Shown piece after piece: positions 1 to 5,558 of a stretch of DNA of 11,581 nucleotides; position 1 is the first letter of the stretch, and each line of letters opens with the position of its first letter. Under the pieces are notes generated by a model, which had not been told where the DNA came from, searched no databases, and was given only the letters and a program-made list of their open reading frames with translations. The translations under genes and the position numbers were made by a program. Origin of the DNA: a halophilic archaeon J07HX64 (lineage in GTDB: Archaea > Halobacteriota > Halobacteria > Halobacteriales > Haloarculaceae); the NCBI GenBank assembly GCA_000416085.1, contig KE356579.1:1990361-2001941 (forward strand), given 5' to 3'.

Positions 1-205
1 CCTCCACCGATGGTGGCTCCGATTCGGAACCAACCCGGTCCGGGCAGCCACACCGACAGCCCCGAGACCGGCGTCGACGGGGTTGCATCGTTCGCGACGA
101 ACCACTGGTATCGGCGGTATGTGGCGTCCGGAGACCGGTGAGCGGTCCCGAACCTGTTCCAGACAGAGTATAATGATTTATCCGCTCGCCTCAGGAAGTA
201 ATGGC
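1..205. other. Upstream flank of citrate synthase; possible end of an upstream gene
   Basis: No gene can be called firmly here. Reading frame 1 on the plus strand is open from the first base to a TGA at 139-141, with mostly G/C third positions, so it could be the last 46 codons of an upstream plus-strand gene. A minus-strand frame is also open over the same bases, and I recognise no motif in either. Bases 142-205 hold the citrate synthase promoter. Confidence 0.25.
169..182 (+). promoter_or_regulatory. TATA-like promoter element of citrate synthase
   Basis: This is an AT-rich island (tataatgatttatc) in GC-rich surroundings. The TTTATC part is centred about 27 nt before the ATG at 206. That spacing fits a haloarchaeal TATA box driving a leaderless transcript, and it supports 206 over the upstream in-frame ATG at 83. 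No ribosome binding site precedes the ATG. Confidence 0.6.
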
Positions 206-1357
206 ATGACCGAGCAATTTTCAAAAGGGCTCGAGGGGGTCGTGGTCGCGGAGTCGGAGTTGAGCGACATAAACGGCGAGACAGGTGAGCTCGTCTACCG
301 GGGCTACGATATCGAGGACCTCGCGACGGGGGCGAGCTACGAGGAGGTGCTCTATCTGCTCTGGAACGGGCGGCTGCCGGCGCGTGACGAACTCGCGGAG
401 TTCTCCAACGGGATGGCAGGTGAGTTTGCCGTCGACGAGGCGGTACTAGATTCACTACGTGTGCTCGCGGACGCCGACGAGCGCCCGATGGCCGCGCTCC
501 GGACCGGGGTCTCTATGCTCTCCATGACCGACCCGGACGCCGACGCCAGACCGCGGGACGAGGCGGCAGCCCGCCGAAAGGGGCGGCGCATCCTCGCCCA
601 GATTCCCACGCTACTCGCGGCGTACGACCGTCTGCGCCGGGGAGAGGAGCCGGTCGAACCCGACGAGAGCCTCTCCTACGCCGGGAACTTCCTCTACATG
701 CTCACCGGGGACGAACCCGGCGAGGTGGCCGAGGAGACGTTCGACATGGCGCTGAGCCTGCACGCCGACCACGGGCTGAACGCCTCGACGTTCACGACGG
801 TGGTCATCGCGTCGACGTTCGCGGACGTCTACAGCTCCGTCACCGGCGGTATCGGCGCGCTCGCCGGCCCGCTCCACGGCGGTGCCAACCAGGACGTGAT
901 GGAGGCGCTGTTCGACCTCGACGAGCGTGAGATAACCGCCCGCGAGTGGGTCGAGGAGATGGTCGACCGCGGCTCGCGGGTCCCCGGATGGGGGCACCGC
1001 GTCTACAGCGTGACTGACCCGCGGGCGGCGATTCTGCGATCTAAGCTCGAGGACCTCGCGGCGGCCTCCGGCGAGACGAAGTGGCTCAACTACACTACGA
1101 GTATAACCGAGTATCTCACCGAGGAACAGCGCCTCCCCGAGAAAGGTATTGCCCCGAACGTCGACTTCTACTCGGGTTCGGTCTACCATCAGCTCGGTAT
1201 CCCCGTCGATATGTACACACCCATCTTTGCGATGGCCCGGACCGGGGGCTGGGTCGCGCACATCCTCGAGTACCAGACCAACAACCGACTTATTCGCCCC
1301 CGCGGCCGCTACGTCGGTCCCGAGGACGAGGCGTTTGTTCCGCTCGAGAACCGGTGA
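206..1357 (+). CDS. citZ: Citrate synthase
   Basis: Condenses acetyl-CoA with oxaloacetate to citrate, the entry step of the TCA cycle, in the cytoplasm. The product is 383 residues, the usual length of the short archaeal/Gram-positive type. Family motifs are in order: LHADHGLNAST (185-195, His186 and His189 region), GPLHGGANQ (221-229), GWGHRVY (261-267) and PNVDFYSG (317-324). By family knowledge the catalytic triad is His224, His264 and Asp320. The CoA/oxaloacetate-side stretch FAMARTGGW (341-349) and the Arg-rich RLIRPRGRYVG tail (361-371) are also present. The start at 206 is chosen because family N-termini begin just before the EGVVVAES-type segment and because the TATA box lies about 27 nt upstream. 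A frame extending up to 83 has poor coding character. The stop overlaps the region where the next small gene begins. I see nothing missing or broken. Confidence 0.97.
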   Translation: MTEQFSKGLEGVVVAESELSDINGETGELVYRGYDIEDLATGASYEEVLYLLWNGRLPARDELAEFSNGMAGEFAVDEAVLDSLRVLADADERPMAALRTGVSMLSMTDPDADARPRDEAAARRKGRRILAQIPTLLAAYDRLRRGEEPVEPDESLSYAGNFLYMLTGDEPGEVAEETFDMALSLHADHGLNASTFTTVVIASTFADVYSSVTGGIGALAGPLHGGANQDVMEALFDLDEREITAREWVEEMVDRGSRVPGWGHRVYSVTDPRAAILRSKLEDLAAASGETKWLNYTTSITEYLTEEQRLPEKGIAPNVDFYSGSVYHQLGIPVDMYTPIFAMARTGGWVAHILEYQTNNRLIRPRGRYVGPEDEAFVPLENR

Positions 1358-1365
1358 TCGGCCCC

Positions 1366-1572
1366 GTGTCAGACGAAACCGGGAGCAAACGAACCACCAC
1401 AGACGTGGACCGACTCGTTATTACGGGCCTCGTGCTCCTGTTGCTCGGACTCTCGTACGTGGCCGCTGTCGTGGCGTTCGCATCAGCATACCTCCTGCCG
1501 GCGACTGTGGCGTATCTCCTCGTTGCTGTCGCCCTCCTGTCGCGGGTTCTGGCCGGTCGGGAGAACACGTAG
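1366..1572 (+). CDS. Small two-helix membrane protein
   Basis: This frame encodes 68 residues from GTG 1366, giving an N-terminus MSDETGSK typical of haloarchaeal proteins. An alternative GTG at 1354 overlaps the citrate synthase stop and would add four residues. Two hydrophobic helices are visible, about 17-38 (LVITGLVLLLLGLSYVAAVV) and 42-62, joined by a short turn containing Pro45. The N-terminus is polar and the tail is RENT. It lies only 8 nt after the citrate synthase stop on the same strand and is probably co-transcribed with it. I do not recognise a family. Third-position G/C bias and the two clean helices argue for a real gene, but small size leaves doubt. Confidence 0.65.
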   Translation: MSDETGSKRTTTDVDRLVITGLVLLLLGLSYVAAVVAFASAYLLPATVAYLLVAVALLSRVLAGRENT

Positions 1573-1589
1573 TCGACAACCTGGGGTTT

Positions 1590-1604
1590 CCTGCAAGCGG
1601 CAGG
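1590..1604. terminator. Short hairpin between convergent genes
   Basis: CCTGC and GCAGG (1590-1594 and 1600-1604) form a perfect 5-bp stem around AAGCG. It fills the 32-bp gap between the ends of the plus-strand membrane gene and the minus-strand nob1. No T-tract follows on either strand, so a terminator role rests on position only. Confidence 0.25.
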
Positions 1605-2063
1605 TCAGGTCGGGTTCTTCCGGGAGAGGTCACTGCCACAGATCGGACAGCGGTCGTGATTCTCGTCGAACTCGCGGCCACAGCCCGCACACTGGAACAG
1701 CCACGAGCGCTGCTCGTCGATACCCTCGCGGGCGATCACCTCCAGGTCGAGCTCCAGCTTCTCGGCGACGTTCTGCATCGCGTAGTCGTCGGTGACGAGG
1801 CGTCCATCGAGCTCGAACGTCGCGCCGAGCAGACGCAGGTCCGTCCGCGAGAGCTCCGCGAGGTCACCCGTCTCGCGGGCTGCCCGCTCTATCCGTTCGA
1901 CGGTCCCTGTATCCGGGATATGTATGTGCATCCCGGAGCCCTCGAGCGCGTCGAACCGGTAGGCCTGTTCACCCTCCAACTCCTCGCGCACGAGCGGCAC
2001 CGAAGCTATCTGATTGTCCGTGTGATACTCGTGGATAAACGCGGATGCGTCGAGAACGTACAT
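1605..2063 (-). CDS. nob1: rRNA maturation endonuclease Nob1 (PIN domain plus zinc ribbon)
   Basis: Nob1 cuts the 3' end of 16S rRNA (site D) from its precursor late in small-subunit assembly. The 152-residue product starts MYVLDASAFI, the typical first strand of a PIN nuclease with catalytic Asp5. Further acidic residues fit the PIN active site: Glu27, Asp75 (in SRTDLRLL) and Asp92/Asp93 (in VTDDYAMQNVA). A C-terminal zinc ribbon follows: Cys125-x2-Cys128 and Cys139-x2-Cys142. The length matches archaeal Nob1. The gene starts 5 nt after the stop of the PRC-barrel gene, with a GGTAGG purine stretch overlapping that stop as a possible ribosome binding site, so the two are one transcript. All key residues are present. 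Confidence 0.93.
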   Translation of the reverse strand: MYVLDASAFIHEYHTDNQIASVPLVREELEGEQAYRFDALEGSGMHIHIPDTGTVERIERAARETGDLAELSRTDLRLLGATFELDGRLVTDDYAMQNVAEKLELDLEVIAREGIDEQRSWLFQCAGCGREFDENHDRCPICGSDLSRKNPT

Positions 2064-2068
2064 CAGAC

Positions 2069-2308
2069 CTACCGATCGATTATCATGTGATCTTTCACAG
2101 CCTTCACGCGGTGGACCGGAATCCGCATCCGACCGGAATCGTCCGTCGGGAACTCGTCTCCCCGGTACGAGTCCACCGGCTCAATCAGGAGGTTTTCGAG
2201 ACGACCCGTGTCCATGTCCATCGTGATGTTGTACAGCATCCCGAGCTCCGCTCCGTCCGAGCCCATCACGGACTTGCCGGAGAGGTTCTCGGCCAGTAGC
2301 TCTGACAT
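2069..2308 (-). CDS. PRC-barrel domain protein
   Basis: The product is a 79-residue protein that is essentially one PRC-barrel. It begins MSELLAENLSGKSVMGSDGAELG-like: a conserved Gly-Lys, then SDGAELGMLYNI (17-28), DTGRLENLLIEP (33-44) and a closing strand with IPVHRVKAVKDHMII (63-77). PRC-barrels occur alone in many archaea and as the C-terminal domain of the 16S maturation factor RimM. Start at 2308 is chosen because MSELLAENL is the natural family N-terminus; the frame upstream is unlike protein. The protein is encoded immediately before nob1, which suggests a role around RNA or small-subunit maturation, but that link is an inference. A weak TATA-like stretch (minus strand GATTGAAC, about 2333-2340) lies at the leaderless distance. 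Confidence 0.85.
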   Translation of the reverse strand: MSELLAENLSGKSVMGSDGAELGMLYNITMDMDTGRLENLLIEPVDSYRGDEFPTDDSGRMRIPVHRVKAVKDHMIIDR

Positions 2309-2845
2309 ACCGTACAGTTCTCCCCCCCAGTAGTTCAATCTTGTCGTTGTCTCCCACACCGGACGGCGTAGCCGAGTCTGACAGCCACAGAGACGGTCCG
2401 ACACCGACAGTACCGAGAGCTGTGAGTGCCCGAAGAGGGCCGATACCCGGAGTCGCCCTATCCGGGGTCGTCGACACCGGGACTCACACACTCCCGGACG
2501 GTCGACGGTACGAGGATGGGGAACTTACCCACAGCAACCCTCGTGAACTGTCTGAGGTCGACTGGTTCGAGATACGACGCGTCTCGTCGGTACTGACGAG
2601 GATCTCCCAGACCTGTGGTGGTCACATCGAGTCGCCTAAACAGCAGAAACGCTGCTCCGGTTCCGATATCTGCCCGACGAGGATGTCTCTCGTGGATGGT
2701 GCATCTACCATCGTGATTGTATCTACTCGCTCCGTACCGACGATCGGCGGATAGGGACCACGTACAGGGCCAAATCGCAGGTGTGCGGTGAGATTGTCGG
2801 GTCACACCGTGTTAGTAGCCGACACGGGACCCACCGGTTCGGAAG
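2309..2845. other. Gene-poor intergenic region between PRC-barrel and cold-shock genes
   Basis: This is about 540 bp between divergent transcription units. Open frames exist on both strands (2341-2754 plus, 2458-2805 minus), but they have mixed third-position composition, no recognisable motif and no good start, so I do not call them genes. Small inverted repeats are present: 2446-2451 with 2461-2466, 2642-2646 with 2652-2656, and 2695-2700 with 2707-2712. That number is about what chance gives in GC-rich DNA. It may be a long regulatory region or a decayed gene. Confidence 0.5.
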
Positions 2846-2855
2846 GGTTATGAGT
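2846..2855 (+). promoter_or_regulatory. TATA-like element of the cold-shock gene
   Basis: GGGTTATGAG lies about 27 nt before the ATG at 2880, preceded by the purine run GGAAG that could act as a BRE. The spacing fits a leaderless transcript starting at or next to the ATG. The box is a weak match. Confidence 0.4.
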
Positions 2856-2879
2856 GAGACTGCATTTTGTCGATACGCA

Positions 2880-3074
2880 ATGGCAGAAGGAACGGTCGAC
2901 TTCTTCAACGACACAGGCGGTTACGGTTTCATCGAGACTGAGGATGCGGACGAAGACGTGTTCTTCCACATGGAGGACGTCGGCGGCCCGGACCTCGAAG
3001 AGGGACAGGACGTTGAATTCGAGATAGAGGACGCACCAAAGGGGCCGCGGGCAACGAACCTCACCCGACTGTAA
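2880..3074 (+). CDS. cspA: Cold-shock domain protein (CspA family)
   Basis: A small OB-fold protein that binds single-stranded RNA/DNA and acts as an RNA chaperone in the cytoplasm. The 64 residues begin MAEGTVDFFNDTGGYGFIE. The RNP1-like motif is GGYGFIE (13-19) and the RNP2-like motif is VFFHM (27-31), in the usual order and spacing. The tail (GQDVEFEIEDAPKGPRATNL) matches the last strands of the fold. The surface is strongly acidic, as usual for haloarchaeal Csp. The in-frame ATG at 2850 would add ten residues (MSETAFCRYA) that the family lacks, and it sits in the promoter, so 2880 is preferred. Confidence 0.95.
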   Translation: MAEGTVDFFNDTGGYGFIETEDADEDVFFHMEDVGGPDLEEGQDVEFEIEDAPKGPRATNLTRL

Positions 3075-3108
3075 GTTGGTCGTGTGCGATTCTCCGACGT
3101 AGTTTTTC

Positions 3109-3142
3109 CCCCGCAGCGATGCAACGCGCATCCGATGCGGGG
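3109..3142. ncRNA. Imperfect hairpin downstream of the cold-shock gene
   Basis: CCCCGCA (3109-3115) pairs perfectly with TGCGGGG (3136-3142). Inside it GATGC (3118-3122) pairs with GCATC (3128-3132) around AACGC. A T5 tract (3103-3107) lies just before the stem, not after it, so on the plus strand the T-run alone could be the haloarchaeal-style terminator, with the hairpin as a 3' end structure or separate element. Whether it is transcribed is unknown. Confidence 0.3.
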
Positions 3143-3236
3143 TGCAGCACACCCGTTTAGATAGATGCTTCTGCGAGCACAGGCACGAACCGACCAGTTG
3201 TAACCCTGGGTCGTGTGTACCCCGGGGGGACGGGTG
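3143..3236. other. Remainder of the csp/lipoprotein convergent gap
   Basis: About 95 bp separate the hairpin from the end of the minus-strand lipoprotein gene. The stretch contains C/G runs (CCCTGGG, ACCCCGGGGGG) but no open gene, tRNA signature or T-rich terminator that I can support. Confidence 0.3.
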
Positions 3237-3899
3237 TCACCGCGCGGGGTTCTCTGTGGGACAGTTCCTCTCGTCGAACGACCCCCGTTCCGGTTCTTTG
3301 TCGAGCGCTCGTGTCTCGCCGGATTCGAGACTCACCAGCATCACCTGCCCCCCGTACCCGTGGGTTTGGTCGTGGCCGCGAACGACGACACAGTCTACAC
3401 TGTCGGGGATTGTGACCGTCTCGGACCTGGTGAACGGCTGTCGTGAGTGGGCGTGGAGCAGTTCGCGCCGGCCCAGTCGGGTGCCGTCGAGTCGCTCGAC
3501 CTGCCACCAGTTCGCGTACCCCTCCTCGCCGCTGTCGTCGTGATGCAGAGCCACGTCGAACCGGTATCCGCTACTCTGCTCCTCGACTGTTACGTCGACG
3601 ACGTTTGCCTCCCGGAGATTCAGCCCCTCCGACCTGCCTCTGGAGTCGTCATCGCCGTCCGCATCGGAGTCGTTGTCTGAATCATCGTACCTGTCTGCAT
3701 CGTCGTCCGCATCGGATTCCCTGTCTGAATCGGTGTCGCCACCGTCGTCCGAGTCCGGGTCGTCTCCACCACCCGGGTCATCGGAATCAGCGTCGCCACC
3801 GTTGTCCGAGTCGCTGACACAACCGGTTAGCGCTCCGAGCGTGACGGCTGTGCCGCTCGCGAGCAGGTGACGCCGGGAGAGTGACCGCGAGAGATCCAT
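3237..3899 (-). CDS. Tat-exported lipoprotein with Asp/Ser linker and conserved C-terminal domain
   Basis: The 220-residue product starts MDLSRSLSRRHLLASG. The SRRHLLA stretch is a Tat-type signal and LTGC at 24-27 is a lipobox, so Cys27 should be lipidated and the protein held on the outer face of the membrane. Residues 28-88 are an Asp/Ser/Gly spacer of simple sequence, as in many haloarchaeal lipoproteins. Residues about 98-191 form a folded domain with FDVALHHDDSG (114-124), YANWWQVE (128-135), LHAHSRQPFTRS (148-159) and VVVRGHDQTHGYGGQ (171-185). From memory, this His-rich pattern also occurs in short secreted proteins of bacteria; its function is unknown to me. Cys170 and Cys213 could form a disulfide. 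Start 3899 is preferred over an upstream in-frame ATG at 3941 because it puts the twin Arg at residues 9-10 and fits the promoter. Confidence 0.85.
   Translation of the reverse strand: MDLSRSLSRRHLLASGTAVTLGALTGCVSDSDNGGDADSDDPGGGDDPDSDDGGDTDSDRESDADDDADRYDDSDNDSDADGDDDSRGRSEGLNLREANVVDVTVEEQSSGYRFDVALHHDDSGEEGYANWWQVERLDGTRLGRRELLHAHSRQPFTRSETVTIPDSVDCVVVRGHDQTHGYGGQVMLVSLESGETRALDKEPERGSFDERNCPTENPAR
3658..3812 (-). repeat. Imperfect direct repeats encoding the lipoprotein Asp/Ser linker
   Basis: Two repeat pairs lie in the linker. A 26-nt unit at 3658-3683 recurs at 3706-3731 with three mismatches. A 21-nt unit at 3735-3755 recurs at 3792-3812 with one mismatch. They encode the simple Asp/Ser/Ala runs. 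Such in-frame repeats allow the linker length to change by slippage or recombination without breaking the frame. Confidence 0.7.
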
Positions 3900-3920
3900 A
3901 CAATCTGTTCGAGAGTCGGT

Positions 3921-3930
3921 AACAAAAAAG
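3921..3930 (-). promoter_or_regulatory. TATA-like element of the lipoprotein gene
   Basis: On the minus strand CTTTTTTGTT is centred about 27 nt before the ATG at 3899. This AT-rich box in GC-rich DNA fits a leaderless promoter. Confidence 0.5.
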
Positions 3931-3989
3931 CAATCCAGCAACCGGGGGGCATCTACGCCGATGGGCCGGGGTTCCGGTGCTGCAGTGAT

Positions 3990-4425
3990 GCTCCGCTCAG
4001 GGCTGTCCGGTCAGGTCTGCTCCTGACTGTGAGCGGTGTGCAGTCGGTTGACGCCGCGCGATGATTGACCTCCTCCAACGACTGAACTCGTTGGATTCCC
4101 GCGGTACCGCACCGCTTGGTCGGGAGTTTCAGGTTTGCAGTTCAGTCGGCATAACGGAACTCCTGGCAGGGCCAGGCCGCCGTTCTCCTATCCTCCGACA
4201 CGGGGGATTCAGAGTTACCGTGTCGAAATCCACAACCAGCGGTCTGAGGCGGATTCGTTCAGACGTAGCGCGGTCCGAATCCCGATAGTATCCGTTTACG
4301 ACGGCGGTAGAACCGCCTCATCGTGGTCATACCTACATTTTGATTGATAATAAAACTCCGGGATGGCGCACTCATACGGATTGGTCCTCAGTTGTCGGGT
4401 TCATCCACACCCCTGAAGGGGTGCT
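3990..4425. ncRNA. Stem-loop-rich intergenic segment, candidate structured RNA
   Basis: No gene is convincing in 3900-4619; only short frames of 70-75 codons exist, with poor coding character. The segment holds many perfect inverted repeats: 3993-3999 with 4030-4036, enclosing 4010-4015 with 4022-4027; 4074-4081 with 4088-4095 (8 bp, 6-nt loop); 4162-4167 with 4171-4176; 4196-4203 with 4218-4225 (8 bp); 4242-4247 with 4259-4264; 4303-4308 with 4312-4317; 4408-4413 with 4418-4423. A 10-bp palindrome GCGGTACCGC sits at 4101-4110. An AT-rich box at 4334-4356 reads GTTTTATTATC on the minus strand, so a minus-strand RNA beginning near 4320 could run through most of the stems. It matches no RNA family I can recall (not tRNA, 5S, 7S or RNase P). 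Decayed mobile DNA is an alternative. Confidence 0.4.
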
Positions 4426-4580
4426 TTCGCCTTGCTCTCGCTGTAAGGGTCGTCCGGCTCTGCGCGACCACATGGGTCTGTGCCCACCGACTCACAGCGC
4501 ATCGGTCCGACATCCCCGAGTCGGTCAGGTCCCGCACAGCGTGCCGACCGGCGTGCTCCGCCGGTGTCTGCCATCTCCAG
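4426..4580. other. Non-coding stretch upstream of the ABC operon
   Basis: An open frame runs into the ABC ATPase from 4344, but its predicted residues are Arg/Cys/Ser-rich and unlike any ABC protein. It is best read as non-coding leader. I see no operator or riboswitch that I can support. Confidence 0.45.
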
Positions 4581-4596
4581 AAAAAAAGATTAATCC
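4581..4596 (+). promoter_or_regulatory. Promoter of the ABC transporter operon
   Basis: A run of seven A, AAAAAAAGATTAATCC, places a TATA-like TTAAT at about -27 relative to the ATG at 4620, with the A-run in the BRE position. This is the clearest AT-rich element in the region. It fits a leaderless transcript starting at the ATPase gene and supports 4620 as the true start. Confidence 0.65.
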
Positions 4597-4619
4597 GGAC
4601 CACACACAATCGCGGCTAC

Positions 4620-5558
4620 ATGGTCTCCGTACAGACTGACAGCCTTACCAAGCGGTTCGGCGATGTCGTCGCGGTCGACGATATCTCGCTCACAGTCGAG
4701 CGTGGTGAGATTTTCGGATTTCTCGGCCCGAACGGGGCTGGCAAGTCGACCACACTCAACATACTGCTCGATTTTATAAGACCGACCAGCGGGGCCGCCG
4801 AGGTGCTCGGACGGGACACACAGGCGGAGTCCACCGCCATCCGCGAGCGGATCGGTGTGCTTCCCGAGGGATACGGGTTCGAGGACCGCCTCACCGGCCG
4901 GGAGCACGTCGAGTGGGCGGTCGCGTCGAAGGGCGTGGACGACGACCCGGACGCGATAATCGAGACTGTGGGCCTGCGCGGCGACGAACACCGTCTCGCG
5001 GCCGGTTACTCGAAGGGGATGCAACAGCGCCTCGCGTTCGGGATGGCGCTGGTCGGCGACCCTGAACTGCTCGTTCTCGACGAACCCTCCACGGGACTAG
5101 ACCCGAACGGAATGCAGAGTATGCGCTCGACAATCCGCGACCGGGCCGAAAACGGCACCACGGTGCTGTTTTCGAGCCACATCCTCCCGGAGGTCGAGGC
5201 AATCTGTGATCGTATCGGCGTAATGAACGAGGGGGAGCTGGTCGCGGTCGATACAATCGAGAACCTCCGTGAGGAGGCGGGCGGCCACGCCACAATCGAC
5301 CTGGTGTGTGCGACCCCGCCCGACCCCGCGGACGTGAAAACAGTCGACGGCGTCGCCGACGCGACAGTCGACGGGACAACCCTGACTGTCCGCTGCACCG
5401 ACCCTACGGTGAAAGTGGACGTCGTGAGGAGCGTGGATAGACAGGTCGATGTGGTGGATATACTCTCTCAGAACGCCTCGCTCGAGGAACTGTTCAACAT
5501 CTACACCGGTGGCGGCCGCGACGAGGCCGGTACCACCGGACCGGCGGAGGAACAGTGA
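4620..5558 (+). CDS. ABC transporter ATP-binding protein (ABC-2 type)
   Basis: ATP-hydrolysing subunit on the cytoplasmic face of an ABC-2 type transporter; the 312 residues match the ATPase plus C-terminal extension of this class. Motifs in order: Walker A GPNGAGKST (36-44); LPEGYGFED in the Q-loop position (81-89), with Glu83 where other ABC ATPases carry Gln; signature YSKGMQQRL (130-138) in place of LSGGQ, as in the CcmA/NosF/NatA-like group; Walker B and D-loop LLVLDEPSTGLDP (150-162); and switch His187 in FSSHILPEVE. Residues about 225-295 form the small C-terminal domain. The stop overlaps the permease start by 4 bp (GTGA), so the two are translationally coupled. The substrate cannot be told from sequence. 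The natural first residues are MVSVQTDSLTKRFG. Confidence 0.95.
   Translation: MVSVQTDSLTKRFGDVVAVDDISLTVERGEIFGFLGPNGAGKSTTLNILLDFIRPTSGAAEVLGRDTQAESTAIRERIGVLPEGYGFEDRLTGREHVEWAVASKGVDDDPDAIIETVGLRGDEHRLAAGYSKGMQQRLAFGMALVGDPELLVLDEPSTGLDPNGMQSMRSTIRDRAENGTTVLFSSHILPEVEAICDRIGVMNEGELVAVDTIENLREEAGGHATIDLVCATPPDPADVKTVDGVADATVDGTTLTVRCTDPTVKVDVVRSVDRQVDVVDILSQNASLEELFNIYTGGGRDEAGTTGPAEEQ

Noticed and set aside
611-1261. Long minus-strand open frame within citrate synthase
   Set aside because: It is antisense to a fully motif-supported gene; its residues are Arg/Val-rich with no motif. This is a mirror effect of GC-rich codon bias.
2341-2754. 137-codon plus-strand frame in the gap before the cold-shock gene
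   Set aside because: Third positions are mixed, there is no good start or motif, and a competing minus-strand frame exists; coding not supported.
4242-4290. tRNA T-arm-like GGTCCGAATCCC
   Set aside because: No acceptor, D-arm or anticodon arm pairing could be built around it.
4400-4440. CACCCC-TGAA-GGGGTG hairpin followed by CTTTCGCC, resembling the right end of IS200/IS605-type elements
   Set aside because: I find no tnpA or tnpB remnant on either strand nearby, so an IS end cannot be supported; kept only as an alternative for the stem-loop region.
4344-4619. N-terminal extension of the ABC ATPase
   Set aside because: The extra 92 residues are Arg/Cys/Ser-rich and unlike ABC proteins, and the promoter lies just before the ATG at 4620.
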